Below are positions 45,201 to 57,800 of a stretch of DNA of 64,000 nt, piece after piece (position 1 is the first letter of the stretch; every line of letters starts with the position of its first letter). The DNA is from Turritopsis dohrnii (lineage: Eukaryota; Cnidaria; Hydrozoa; Anthoathecata; Oceaniidae). The notes under the pieces were generated by a model. The model did not search any database and was not told the origin of the DNA. It worked only from the letters and a program-made list of their open reading frames with translations. The position numbers and the translations under genes are program-made. Location of the stretch: NCBI GenBank assembly GCA_027922465.2, contig BQMF02000220.1:372001-436000 (forward strand), given 5' to 3'.

Positions 45201-48200
45201 GCGCTTTGAAACAATAAGCACAATATAATTAAACTACGTGTTAATCGAACATTAAAAATTTAATCACATTTTTCCAAGACATTTTCCTTATTTTTTCAAA
45301 ACCACTTTTTCATTTTTCACAAAAATATACTAGTCGAAAGAGCTTGGAAATGGCTTTCCATTGATGTAAAAATTATTTTGAAATTCGGTATATTAATTTA
45401 AAAAAATTTATGAAAACGATCAGCGTCGGGATTTCCCCACAATATGCCAACAATACTATCGCTGAAGGGCGGCAATCAAATGCCGCTCTAAAGCTTATGT
45501 AGGTTGGATTTGAGGGCGGCTGCGCTGAATGCCGACCTGAAATTTGAGGGCTTTAGTCATAAGTTAGTATGTCCTTGTTGACAACAGTATATTTAAGTCA
45601 CAAGTTAGTCTCTCCTTGTTGACAGCAGTATAATTTACATATCCTGTCCTAGTTGACAGTTCCTTGGTGTGATAGTCCTTGTTGACTTATGGCATACCTA
45701 CTGGTTGATGTCTGTCCTTGTTGACAATCATTCCTTGTGGACTTTTACAAATTTGTTTTGCGAATGCACCACCTGGATATTCCCCAGTTTGGCCAAATAC
45801 CTGTTCTTATTGTGTCTTAGCCTATGCCAATTAAAAGAGTATAATGTGAACTGCGATGGTGTAACTCATAATGGTGCTAAATTTGCAACACAAAATCAAA
45901 TTTTTTACAATTTTGCAAACATATTGCCAAGCCATTGGTGGAGTGCACATGAGATTTATTACAAAAATGTATTGTCTATTGACATGATTCTATCAACATG
46001 TAAAGTTGAATATATAAATATAATGACATCACCAGATAACAGATCTCGAAGTTGATACCACACAAAACAAAGAGTGATTTGAAGGCGTGATATCTAGTAA
46101 AGCCATAATAGATAAACTGATTTTCTCATAAATTCTTGTTCCCCACTTTCAAAGTAATATTTATTGTAAAAACTTTGTGCGTGTGGTTCTTTTTTTTAAA
46201 AAAAATGACCTTTGAAAACTGCCCAAATTTGGTTTTCATGATTTACTAGTCCTGTGGCTCCAATTTCATGAGGCTGTAAGACAGAGCCAAGACGAATTTA
46301 GAGCAAAATATTTGGCACAGTTACTAATCACAACACGGGCAACAAAATAGCTCAAAATAAAGTAATTTTGAGATGGTCATTATCACGATGTACAGAAATT
46401 GTCAGCCTCTTACAAAAAGTGGCTCTTAGGCATAAAATAAACTCTTTAATTTTTTGAAATTGACAAACACCTGGCTTACAGTGATACTGATACTAAATGC
46501 TATGAATGTTTCACATCCATTTGCTACAGACATTGTTTAGAGAAGTGTAAAGGAGCCTTACCTGATTTAACATGTAGACAGCTAAATTACCACGTCTACC
46601 TTTACGTTCAATCAATATTGCACAATATGAAGAAAGAAAACCAGGAAGGAATCCAGCACTGTAAAAATGAAAACTTCCAAGGATTTTCCTAAAACAAGAA
46701 ACTTTCATAAATAGTTGCAAGAAAAAAGTATTGTGGTTAACCTTTCATTTAACCAGTTCAATACTTTAATATTCAATATTTTTTAAAAAACATTTTGCAA
46801 CTGAATTAAGATTTCAGTTCAGACTACTTTACTCTTTTAAATTGGCATCTAACAATTCTCTTAAAATAAATTTGATTTAACAAATGAAAAAAGATCACCC
46901 TCAAAATTATGTCCTAACCTGAAAACACAGAAGAAAAACACCATGAATCCACCATTGCTTGCTAGAAATAATGATGACTGCAGAATCTCTTTGAAAAGTT
47001 TCCTTGCAAAGTATTCTTTTTTTCTGCCAGTCACTATACCAGAAACCTGTGACATGAAAAGACCAATAAACAGCAATCAATCAACATGAATAAATTCATT
47101 TTTGGCATGTAATTTGACAAGTAATCTATTTATTCAGCAAAGAACACAAACACTAATTTTTAGTATTTTTAGTAATTTTGAGTATAACAAGACAAAACTA
47201 GTAGTATAAGGAAAGTTCTGAAGGGTATTGCAGGTACCAATTAGACAATTAACAGGCAACAAGCATTGAAACAGTATAAAGCAAAGTGAGAAAGTTACCG
47301 ATGCTTTTCATAGTCTGTAGAACTAAATACCTTAGCACCAGCTATTAGTATTGCAAAGCAAAATTCATAGAAATAGACTAACATTAAGAAGTGTACCCTC
47401 AGTAATCGACAATTTTCATGAGTACTAATTGTCACGGTTTTTGGACAAAATCACGAAAATATGTGCCCGCAAAATATTTGTTGAAACCACAAAAAATAAT
47501 GCCCATGGTAAAACTGAATAAAACTCAAAAAAACTATTTTTTTTCAACCCTTGTAACAAGAAATAGTGGTTAAATTCAAAAATTGCTTACAAAATTTTTT
47601 CTTCATCTAATTAATCAATTACAACAACATTTTGACGTTTTTCGTGACTAGGGTTTTGACAAGGGGTTTGGAACATGACACGAATGTCTTTCAACTTTAT
47701 AACTGTATGTGATGATGATATTGCTGCAGGCATATTTCCAAGCACTTTTAGCTACTACTGTTTTTTGGGAAGAATGAGTTTAAAAATAGTTTGCAGGGAG
47801 TCTAGGGTCTAGGGTCCAGGGCAGAGCCCAGTGGGGACCCGGGGTGATGTTGCAACATTTTAAAAGTTAAAAGAAAAAGAAGCAATTTATTTTAACTAAC
47901 AGTCTGGTTGATTAAAAAAAAAGCATTCAATTTTTGACAGTTCTAAAAAATTCTAAAAATTCTAAAAAGAGCCATCCGCTCTTAAAACTAGTTGAAAAGA
48001 CCACAAGTTCTGACATTCGCCACATTCACAGCCTATGTTTATTTCAAAGAGACGCAATATTTGAGAATATATATAGTATTTGTTGGGTTGTTTGAAAACG
48101 AATAAAGAAAATCTGCAATATAACTTTCTTAACAATTGCATTCTATTTTATGCCAATCTAGAGCTAAGAAAAGGCTCTAAAATTTTCACTTAACTACCAA

Positions 48201-49827
48201 AGGGGGCCCAGAGCACCCCAAATCCTGAACTCCATTGATGCTCCCAAGGCTCGTATGTGTCCGACCAAACAAAATTCCTTTATTTACATCACTGTACACA
48301 CATCACGTATGCCACTAGGATACTACACATACATAAAAGAAGTTCATACAACTGTCATACAATTGAATATGAGCATCAAAGTAGTCAAATGCTCTAAAAT
48401 CCAACATAGCATGACAAAACAGGGTTCGAATTAGCACATCGCAATTCACAATTTGCGAGTCCAATTGAAATTTTAGCGAATCAAATGACTGGCAAATGTA
48501 GTAAAATTGCGAATCTGTATTAAACTTTAGTATAAATAAACTTATCCTATAAATATGTTTAAAGATTTCCATAATAAACAGTGTCTTATAACTGGAAAAG
48601 ATGAAATTATCGAATTATTGTCTCAAACCACAAACAAACAGTCATGATCGATAGCGGCAGAAAGTTGAATTGTCACAATTGAAGTCCAGGCATGGAAATT
48701 TGGCGGACACGATCGTTATCGTAGCCGTGTTGTTTACGCAATATTCAAATGTCGGTAACGATCCCATCATCATATTTCCTTTTTCCTCAGACAATCACAA
48801 ATTTTGTGTTTTTCAATGTTTAGCTCTCAAAATATTTGTGATTTAGCCATAACTCAAGTCTTCCCATTATGAGGAACGCGACCGCGCTAGCGCTCGCTAC
48901 ACAACGCTATTAGAGCCTAGTTAAGATGCGCTTTTGATCACACATGTAGATGCTCTTCAACTTATTATATTAGTTTTCATGGCTGACAATGAAGGATAAC
49001 TTAGGTATATTAAGTGATTATTCACCAATTTGCTGTTGCTAGGGAGAACAACCACCGTTGCTAATGTAATTTTGAAATTTCCTTTGTTATATGAATTCAT
49101 TTTTTCACCTAACGAAAGAACATGAAAACATAAGTGGTACCAGCAGGACTTTTTTCGTGTTATTCAATGAAATTAAAAAGCATCTTAGTTTCCAGCTCCC
49201 TTTACAATCTTGTTTTATTTCGTTAACGTTAGCGTCATTACCGCTTCGTTGCCAAAAATCTGCTGAAACGATTTTAGGTTCCGTTAACGATAATTCGTTT
49301 CTCATGGCGCAACAAATTTCCATGTTTGAAGCCTGAAATCTCAATGCTCAATGTTGTTTCCTACAAAATAACTGAACAAAAATATTGTGAAGAGAGGCTG
49401 TAGATGCTGTTTTAGAGGGTCTAAAGTTCAAAATTTTCTTTGTCGCCCAGGGTTTTTAGGCAAGTCACTTTTTTGCAAATCGACTTTTTGTTTCTAATTT
49501 GAACCCTGCTAAAGTTCAAAATTTTCTTCGTCGCGACAGGGTTTTTAGGCAAGTCACTGTTCAAACTTTTTTGCGAATCGACTTTTTGTTTCTAATTCGA
49601 ACCCTGCAAAAAGTTGTACAAATAACAAAAAACGTGCTATGATATCCAACAGTTAAAATACAGTGAAGAAGTCTACTTACTACATATAGTGGAGAATACA
49701 ACTTCAATGAATATCTGAAACAATTATAAAAAATGTCCAATGTACTCATAATACAGCTTGTTGACCATGTGTGGCCAGCTTCGTGACATGAATCACATAC
49801 TGCTGGCTTGGAATATAAACTTGGCAT
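36291..49827 (-). CDS. TMEM135: Transmembrane protein 135 homologue
   Basis: Multi-pass membrane protein of peroxisomes and mitochondria in animals, tied to peroxisomal metabolism and mitochondrial dynamics. Coding exons on minus: 49827-49681, 47046-46919, 46688-46562, 43812-43747, 43675-43629, 42904-42839, 42689-42595, 40297-40218, 40032-39975, 39945-39869, 39191-39093, 36781-36714, 36387-36291. All are GT-AG, phases join, total 384 aa. Diagnostic stretches: CHEAGHTWSTSC at the start, EILQSSLFLASNGG, AILIERKGRRGNLAVYM, SLQAGAFAGSFVGLYK and DRSKWEVWGLDSTKID near the C-terminus. Shorter than vertebrate forms (about 458 aa) because the central loop is short (KAFRKQDEIQNSRKD). Intron 7 holds the peptide gene on the opposite strand; introns also hold several TIR elements. 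An acceptor at 49840 implies an upstream 5' UTR exon. Confidence 0.92.
37259..39068. mobile_element. Inverted-repeat pair in TMEM135 intron 11
   Basis: About 115 bp at 37259-37375 returns inverted at 38955-39068, sharing ATACCCAATGATATATATA-like ends and TTGGCAGCCATTATAA. Either the TIRs of a 1.8-kb element or two opposed short repeats. The right copy ends about 25 bp from the donor of exon 11. Confidence 0.55.
41517..41525 (+). promoter_or_regulatory. TATA box of peptide gene copy 2
   Basis: TATAAATAA, 82 bp before the exon 1 donor at 41608; upstream sequence is uninterrupted here. Confidence 0.7.
41607..42426 (+). CDS. Secreted cationic-peptide precursor, copy 2 (antimicrobial-peptide-like)
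   Basis: Exons: A at 41607, 41729-41826, 41964-42078, 42242-42426; 132 aa, same structure as copy 1, including the splice-made ATG. Differences from copy 1 are few: Val for Met in the pro-region, VKKK for LKEK at the start of the helix, Phe for Leu, Met for Leu and Gly for Asp in the mature part. They make copy 2 more basic. The order is signal peptide, acidic pro-region with two Cys, RERR cleavage site, mature glycine-rich amphipathic peptide ending IGGGIGR. ATTAAA at about 42455 may serve polyadenylation. The gene lies antisense within TMEM135 intron 7. Function inferred from architecture only. Confidence 0.72.
43919..44100. repeat. Three tandem copies of a 62-bp unit
   Basis: CATGACATTGCATGTTAACG recurs at 43924, 43986 and 44048 (third copy diverged). 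In TMEM135 intron 3. Confidence 0.9.
45030..45420. repeat. Diverged relative of the 16510-17245 MITE
   Basis: TGAAAAGAAAAGATTTATTG and, inverted, ATTTTTCACAAAAATATACT match parts of that MITE. No clean ends remain. Confidence 0.5.
45565..45745. repeat. Irregular array of TCCTTGTTGACA
   Basis: TCCTTGTTGACA/TCCTAGTTGACA-type units occur about six times at 20-50-bp spacing in TMEM135 intron 3. Confidence 0.7.
48420..49606. mobile_element. 1.19-kb TIR element in TMEM135 intron 1
   Basis: Starts CAGGGTTCGAATTAG and ends CTAATTCGAACCCTG. CAAAA flanks both ends (48415-48419, 49607-49611). Its right end is a tandem duplication of about 90 bp (49419-49508 and 49509-49606). hAT-like tips, no transposase. 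Confidence 0.7.
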
Positions 49828-49839
49828 TGTATCAGTGCT

Positions 49840-50749
49840 CTAAAATAAAATGGTTTCAATATTGTATTAAGTTTATCAGTCAAGCCTTCAATATTTACTT
49901 TCCATAATATATATAATGCAAGCCACAGAAATAGCAAATATAAAAAAATTATTTGAAAAGAAAACATTTTCCTTTGTAGGTTTTTCCATTATGAACTATT
50001 TCTACTTATTTTCAAAGTACATATAATCTTCCTAATAACCATTTTTTTCTTACTTAACATAATTTATTTTTCAATACATATTAATTGGAACACAATATTC
50101 ATTTCAAAATAAGTATCAAATTTCTTGATTGCCTTGAGGTGTATATACTTTTTAAGTGTATAATATAAGGTCATCAAAGTGTTACTCATTTTTCTTCTTT
50201 TTGATTACCAAATTACAAAAAATACCATCAATTAATACTATCCACATTATAACCTCTCCAAGTACAACAGTCAAAAATTATTGTGCAGGGGTGACTTGAC
50301 ACTTGCCATCATCACAACAAGAATAAGTCATGAAGCTTCAAAACAGAAAATGTATCTCATGTTTACTATTACACAAAAATATATATAATTTTTTAAAACT
50401 ATATAGTTTATAATCAAATTGTTGATCTTTTTAGATTTCTGCGAACACAAGAAGTCTTTAGTTCTTCTTACTATCCAAAACTAGTGGTTTTTTAAAATTT
50501 TGTGCGTGCATTTACATGAAACCAAAGCACCATGCATTGCATGTCAAGGAAGAAACACTTACAAAAGTTTCTTTAATCAATATTAAATGGATTTTATATA
50601 CATATTTTAAGATGAAAAAAGAAAATTTATGAAAGAAACTTATAATTATTTTGGACTGTGATCATTCTTTTCTAACTAAAAAGAAGTTCTCAACGTTTTG
50701 TAAACAGAAGAGTCAAAAAACGTATATATATAAAAACTATTCATGTGCC
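49840..50749. other. 5' region of TMEM135
   Basis: Upstream of the first coding exon. Should hold the first intron of the 5' UTR; the promoter is not recognised. Confidence 0.35.
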
Positions 50750-50817
50750 TTCTGTGGCGAGGTTGGTTAACGTATTCCGCTGTTGACCAAAAGGTCGGTG
50801 GTTCGAGCCACCCAGAA
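50750..50817 (+). tRNA. tRNA-like sequence, probably a tRNA-derived SINE head or pseudogene
   Basis: A-box-like TGGCGAGGTTGG and B box GGTTCGAGCC are both present. TTCTG/CAGAA can pair as an acceptor stem, GGTGG/CCACC as the T stem, and GACC-AAAA-GGTC as a long variable arm. The anticodon arm does not fold well, so a working tRNA is doubtful. Confidence 0.4.
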
Positions 50818-51033
50818 TTGAATTATGTATAACTATATAAGTTTGTTATTGTATTAATTATGCTTTCACAATGCACAACACGTATTTGTACATAGTTGTT
50901 CAAAAATCATTCAACTTTTTTTTTCGAACTTCAAAAATGTCATAAAATATTTCATTTTTCATGCTTCATCCTATTTTGCAGAAATCTTTTTGCCTGTGAG
51001 GGCATCTTTGTGGAACAGAAACCCAGCTAGAGT

Positions 51034-52924
51034 TAAAGGGATCCTATGTCAACAAATGATAATTTGATACATAATAGAGCTCAAAAAGTCTTTTTACAGT
51101 TTTTGAAAATTTCCTCTCCTTTTTCTGATATTTCAATCTAAAAATATCAAATGATGCAATGCATAATTATGTAATAGGAGGGTGTACTGTTGATGTGTGT
51201 AACTTTTGAACTACTAAATATTCTTAGTTCATACTTCATCATATCATTTCACTTACAATTCTTGATCCATTTAATAATATACAAAGATGCAATATTCATT
51301 TATATATCTTTTTTTTTTAAAATGGGTTGCTCCTTGCAAGGCCGAAGCCACTACTAGGCAGAGAGCTACAAGATGAGAAAAGAAAGAAGAGTTATAAAGA
51401 CAGATGAGAAAAATGAGAAAAGGAAGAAGAGTTATAAAGACAGAGCAAGGTGGCAGTTAAACTTCGATTTAAAAGATTGCAGATCATACTCAGCAGGAAA
51501 ACAACTATGAGGGAGAGAATTCCAGAGGCGAGCAGTCCGAGAGAAAAAGCTAGATGAATAAAAGTTCTTATGGCATGTTGGGACCTGAACAGTCAAAGGA
51601 TGAGAATTCGAACAGAGACGAGTGTTCCGAGAGAAAGTCTTAGGAGAAGGGGTCAGTTGATGCAAGTCATCCGAACAATGCCTATGAAAGTTAAAAAAGA
51701 GACAAGGAAGCAAACGTTTCTCCGATGTGAGAGCAGGTGAAGATTAGCACAAAGATCAGGGCCAACTACGTTAACTAAGCACTTCTGAATACGGTCAAGA
51801 AGATGAAGACAATGAGCAGAGGCTCCAGCCCAAACATGGCAGCAATACTCAAGTAAGTAAGTAAGTAAGTAAGGATTTATTTCTAGTATATCCAAATAGA
51901 TACATTTGATTCTTCACCTAGAAATGTGTATGATATTAATGTGTTTGCATTACGTGAACTCAGATAAAATATAAACAAGAGCCAGATGGCGCAAAACGGT
52001 AGCAGCAAAAGTACTTGCCACAAGAATACTTTTAAATTTGAAATTTTACTTAAAGTTCTTAAACGTTCTGTAAACGTTATGTCTTGAGATATCTTACTGG
52101 TGAAAAACAGGCATAAACCATAATATAATGTTTAAAATTACTAACTCGTGTAAATAGGGTCTAATCGTAACACACCAGCAATTTAATTTATTAGAAGACA
52201 AAAGAATTATACATGCATGAGCTGTTTATAACGTACGTTTTTTTTATAAGAGCTTATGTAGAAAAAAAACGCGTTTCTTCGAGAAAAAAATGTATGTTTT
52301 GAATTATAATTTTTTGAAACCGAAAACGAATTCAAACAGATAGCTGCCTTTTTTTAACTCGATTTTTGAAAACCTTGATGTTCAAAGACAGAACAGATAG
52401 CTAACAAACGTAGAAAAAAATAAGAAAGTCTGATCTGTGCTTTACTGACACGAAAAACATATCTATTTTAAGTGCCAAAGTTCATTGATTCAGTACCATA
52501 AGTAACTTAAAAGTCCCAGTTTTATGTAGACCTATTTGATTAATATCCATTCCTTCATCAATTAAGTGATAAAATATCAAAGAAAACGTATTTTAAATGT
52601 ATGTGATTGAAAACCTTCGAAAATTCAAAAGGCTGCGTTCGTTCATTAGAATGTATATTGAGTTTTTAGTGGGGACTCGCAGACTTTAAATCGCAGACTA
52701 ATTGCCATTTCGGCCGGAGGAGGAGGAGGAGGAGTAGTAGTAGTAGTCCAAGGGTGTTTTAATACGGTATCCGCTATCACTGCTACCGTAATAAATTGAT
52801 TTATTAAAACATCAGAAAACGTAGTACATTGGGGCCGAAGTGGTAATTGTAAGGACGAAGTAGGGATTGTGTTAAGTTTGTGGAATCAGTTAGGATTTGA
52901 AAAAAAAAAACCCAAAAAACACTG

Positions 52925-52955
<31 letters not shown>

Positions 52956-53299
52956 AATCACAAAATTGGTGATAGCTTTCGGCTTTTCGGCATTGCGCTG
53001 GCAGGCACTCAATACAAGGGCGAATAGTGGCCTTAAACATGTAAATGATAGATTTGAAGAAGACGAATGACCAATCGAGAACTATCTTAATACTCCTGTA
53101 TCAGTAAAAACAATGAGAAATTTTAACTACTCAAATATTGCATCATAATTATGCATTGCATAAATCAAATCTAAGATCTTGAAATTGAGATATCTCAAAA
53201 ACAACAAAGAATTATAAAAAACAGTAAAAAGACTTGTTAATCAACTTTTAGGGCTCTATTATGTCCCAAAAAATCATTTTTCATCACAGGATCCCTTTA
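51034..53299. mobile_element. TIR element of about 2.3 kb, filled with LINE debris
   Basis: TAAAGGGATCCTATG at the left, reverse complement TAAAGGGATCCTGTG at the right. Similarity continues loosely for over 100 bp (ACATAATAGAGC in both). It contains the LINE fragment at 51330-51870 and a (GGA)n/(GTA)n run at 52720-52746. Confidence 0.5.
51330..51845 (-). pseudogene. L2-type LINE reverse-transcriptase C-terminal fragment
   Basis: On minus, LEYCCHVWAGASAHCLHLLD runs into SHRRNV; the frame then shifts, and FSRNTRLCSNSHP, FFSRTARLWNSLPHSCFP follow. This is the conserved C-terminus of L2/jockey-like elements. Truncated and frameshifted. A (CTTA)n tail of another element abuts at 51846-51878. Confidence 0.75.
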
Positions 53300-53300
53300 C

Positions 53301-54391
53301 ATGGTTCTCTGCACATTGCAGAAAAAAATACCATGACATACCATGATACCCAAACACCAGTGAAGAAATACCATGATATTTATTGAAAAAATGTCGAACT
53401 ATGATTCAACTCTTGTACATTGTTTTTCCAAATTTGTACCAACTTACAGATGTATAACAATCCTAACAATCCTTAAACAAGGACTTTGGCCAAATTTTAA
53501 TCTAACAGGTAGATGCTTAAAGCCATAAAACATTCATATATTTCCATTTAAGCCTAGTTCCAAAGCTTCCTCTAAATGACAACTTCCTGAGTTCTTACCT
53601 TTCAGGTTCACACTGATTATATGTAGGTTCACATTTAGCTGAAGCATCCTGACTAACTCACAAAGGTCAATGAGCAAAAGGCATACCTTAATTTTAGTCT
53701 CGAAAAGAATCATCAAACTGCTTTAGGTAAGAAAAAATTAAAAATGTATTTCATAAGAAAATAAAACTAAAACCAGACTGGCCTTTATCACTGCATGAGT
53801 AGGTTGAAAATAGTGCATTATTCATTCATTATTAATACAGTGTTAAAATATTTGAGTAACGCATTCACATCAGCAGATTTTGAGTCACTTTTGAGGCAGT
53901 GATGGAGTGACTTAACATTTTATATCAACCTGGATCAAAAAGGAAATTCACAGTCATTTAACTAATCAAACTACATAGTAAAGGCTTTGATCCTTCCATT
54001 CATTCTTATAATGTGATTTCGGTTTGCTCGTTTTTCCCTTATTCATTTTCTTTCCAAATGAAATACTCTTACAAATTAACTATCAAAACTAGGACTAAGG
54101 ATGTATGCATTCCCATCATCTAATCCCTAATTCATCATCTTTTAAAGAAGTCAAGCTTGAAATACAAGCAATGATTTACTATTGTGAACCTGAAAGTTGC
54201 AACTAGGAACACCAGGGATGTATATTACACATTTATCGATAAACTTGAGTGATATAATTAAAAATACGGATATAAATTTTTGGGGGGTTCATACAAAAAA
54301 CACCATGATATACCATGAATACCATGATTACTAGCAAGGAAAAAAATATCATGATAATACCAGGTTCACCATGAATACCGAAGAGAACCAT
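53301..54391. mobile_element. Possible TIR element with TACCATGA repeats
   Basis: ATGGTTCTCT at the left returns as AGAGAACCAT at the right. ATACCATGATAT-type repeats lie just inside both ends. No duplication is obvious. Confidence 0.4.
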
Positions 54392-54724
54392 CATAAATTC
54401 TTTAATGTAAATTTTATTGCGAAGTTTCCAGAAATTATTAGTTTATCTATCAAATAGTTTCTCTAACATGAATACATCCATCATTCAAAAGTTTGCTCAC
54501 TATAGATAGTCTATTATTGATCTCTTTTTTTGCACACTGCTTGGCATGGCTTGTTTCTTCATATGAGGACACATTGTTGCCTTGATATAGTTGCTTGCTT
54601 ATTTGCATATATCAGTTATACACAACAGGAAATTGTATTATGACATCATATCTATGTATTATCATTATGCACAAATGAAAAAAAGAATTACCAACTTTTT
54701 TTAGCTATTTAAAAAATACCGTGA

Positions 54725-54817
54725 TGTAGTATCCAATCTTTGATTCATGTTTCTTGTATCTTCTAGGAAGGGTTCGCCCATAAATATATAATAAAACTGT
54801 GTAAAGAGAACACTACA
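54725..54817 (+). repeat. 5' LTR
   Basis: TGTAGTATCC...AACACTACA, 93 bp. Contains TAAATATATAATAAA, which could serve as TATA or polyadenylation signal. Confidence 0.95.
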
Positions 54818-54836
54818 TTGGCGACGAGATAAAACT
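54818..54836 (+). promoter_or_regulatory. Primer-binding site
   Basis: TTGGCGACGAGATAAAACT directly after the LTR; TGG matches the 3' CCA of a primer tRNA. The tRNA is not identified. Confidence 0.6.
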
Positions 54837-54849
54837 CCGTACAGCAATT

Positions 54850-57800
54850 ATGGCTGTGGCAACTTTTGGAAGGATGCCACCAAAATTTGACCCAACTCAA
54901 CACCCCTTCTCATGTGGGGAAGCATTTAAGGAGTGGGCAGAACAACTGGACGATTACATCATGGCCTCAGCAATCACTGATGAAGGTCAAAAGAAGGCGA
55001 TGCTGAGATCAATAGGAGGGGAAAAGATCAGAAATGATCTAAAGACCGCAGTTATTGACTTTGCTGGCAGCACATATGATCAGTGTAAAACAAAACTTAT
55101 CACCATGTATGAGCCAGAGACGAATAAAACTGCAGAGAGGTATAGATTTAGAAAGATGAAACAGGCATTAGATGAGAACATCGAAGAATTCAAAAACAGA
55201 CTCTGGATTCAAAGCGAACGTTGTGGATTTACTGATAGAGACGAACAAATAAGAGACCAAATTGTATTCGAATGCAAGTATAAAAAACTCCGCAGAGGGG
55301 CCCTGAAACACGGTTGGGACCTAAAAGAACTTATGAAAGAAGGCCGCAACCTTGAGATGACCACAAAGAATGCCGAACTGATTGAAGGAGCGGAAGGAGA
55401 AATCCCAGAATCAGACAGTGAAATGGCAGTTAATGCGTTAGGTGGAGTATACAGTAAGAAACGCCAACAAAGAATGAAGTTGAGGTACAACAACCAAAAC
55501 CAACCACGGAAAGATATCTCACAAGAGAAATGTACAAGATGCACTTATCCTCGACACAAAGGACCAATTGAAAGAGAATGCCCAGCATGGGGTCAAGAGT
55601 GTCATAAATGTGGCAGACAAAACCACTTCAGCAAAGCCTGTCTTACCCCTGCCCCAACATCAAACCAAAATCTGAAAATATCAAGCCAACATCTGAAAAC
55701 AACCTCAATAAAAACACTGCAGAAAGACTCAGAAAGTGAGGAAGAATACAGCTATTACATGTACCCCATAGCTACACAAGAAGAGGAGATTGCAGCTATG
55801 TCAACACACAGACCAACCAACCAGCCAATCACCACAGTACATATTGGGAACAAACCAATCACCATGCTAGCAGATACAGGAGCTATGGTTAGTGTCATGG
55901 CAGAGAATCATTTGCAACAGTTGGAACCAAAACCAACACTCCAACCAGTCAAAGTCAAACTGACACCATGCGGCAACCAAAAGATCACATGTCACTTTAA
56001 GTTTGAAGCCACCATAAAAGCAGCCAGCCATTCCTGTACAGAAACAATCTACATCATACCAGAAGGGAAACTGAAGACCCCAATCCTCAGCTATCAAGCC
56101 GCAACCGCATTAGGAATCATCAAATTCATGGGACAGATTTCCCAATCCACAGGCGACCCAGAATCAAATTTATCAAATCCAGACAACATGGCAGCACTAC
56201 TCAACAAGTATGACCATCTTTTCAAGGGGATAGGGTGTCATAAATCCAAAAAAGTCACCTTACACATTGATCCCAATGTCAAACCAGTCATTGCACCACG
56301 TCGTGAAGTTCCCATCCATCTCCGAGAGAAATTTGATCAAATACTCGCAGAACTTCAACAACAGGACATTATTGAGGATGTCGAAGGGCCAGTGGAATGG
56401 GTTTCCAACCCAGTGCTAGCACCCAAAGAAAAACCAGGAGAGATCAGGTTCACTGTGGACATGACCAATGCCAACAAAGCAATAAAAAGAACCAGGAAAG
56501 TAATTCCAACCGTTGAGGATGTCAAAGCAGTGTTCAGGGGAGCCTCAGTCTTCAGCAAAATCGACATGAACAGTTCTTACTTCCAATTTCCCATCACAGA
56601 AGAAAGTCGTAGCATCACAACATTCCGAACACCAAATGGGTTAAAACGTTTCAAACGCATGACAATGGGGATCAACTCAGCGGGAGAAGAAGTGGATGCA
56701 ATCCTTCGGGAAGCACTCGCAGACATCCCTGGAATAGCAAACATCCACGATGATATAACAGTTGCAGGAAATCAGGAAACTCATGACAGAGCACTACGAG
56801 CACTTTTTGCCAGATTCGATGAGCTTGGTCTAACAATAAACCGCTCCAAGTGCAAATTCAACCAAAAAGAGATTACATTCTGGGGAATGCGGTTCACAGC
56901 CAATGGAATCACCCCAGATCCAACAAAAGTAGAATCGCTACGCTATGCAAGTCGTCCAAGAGACAAGGATGAGCTCCGATCCTTTTTAGGGATGGCACAA
57001 GCCAATGCAGACTTCATCCCACAGTACAGTACCAAGACATACAAGATGCGACAATTGTTGGCAAAATCAAACTGTTACACATGGACAGCAGAACATGAGG
57101 AAGAATTTGCAAATCTGAAAACCACCTTATATGAATCCACTTTGCTCGCTTATTATGATCCATCTCTACAGACAGTCATTTACGTAGATGGACATCAGAA
57201 CGGACTGTCAGGTACCCTGTGTCAAAAGGACGTGACAGGGAAACAGCGGGTAATAGCATATGCAAGCAGAAGTACCACACCAGCTGAACACCGCTATCCA
57301 CAAATCGACCTGGAGGCAGCTGCCCTTGACTTTGCTTGTCAAAGGTTCAGAATATTCATCATGGGCGGACCACCATTCACCGCAATCACAGACCACAAAC
57401 CTTTAGTCCCAATATTCAACGGCAACAGACATGGATCAACAAGGACAGAGCGAATAAAACTGAGACTGCAAGGATTCAAGTTCAACCTACAACACGAACC
57501 AGGCATCACTAACCCAGCAGATTATTTTTCACGTCACCCAAAGCCAATATCACAGTGTTCAAAACAAGAGGTACAGGAGAGCAAGGATATACAGAGAACT
57601 ATCTATATGCTAATAGCCCCAAAGAACAAAGAAAATGCAGTGACACTGAAACACATCAGGGAGGAAACTAAACAGGACCCAACATTACAAAAGCTGCTGG
57701 AAATGATCAATACAGGAAACGCTCATCTATATCCAAAAGAACCGAAACTGCAACCATTCCGAAAGATTTTCACCGAGCTTACCACCAACAATGGGATCAT

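Noticed and set aside
45669..46055. 128-codon ORF in TMEM135 intron 3
   Set aside because: Begins inside a repeat array and lacks any recognisable domain or splice support.
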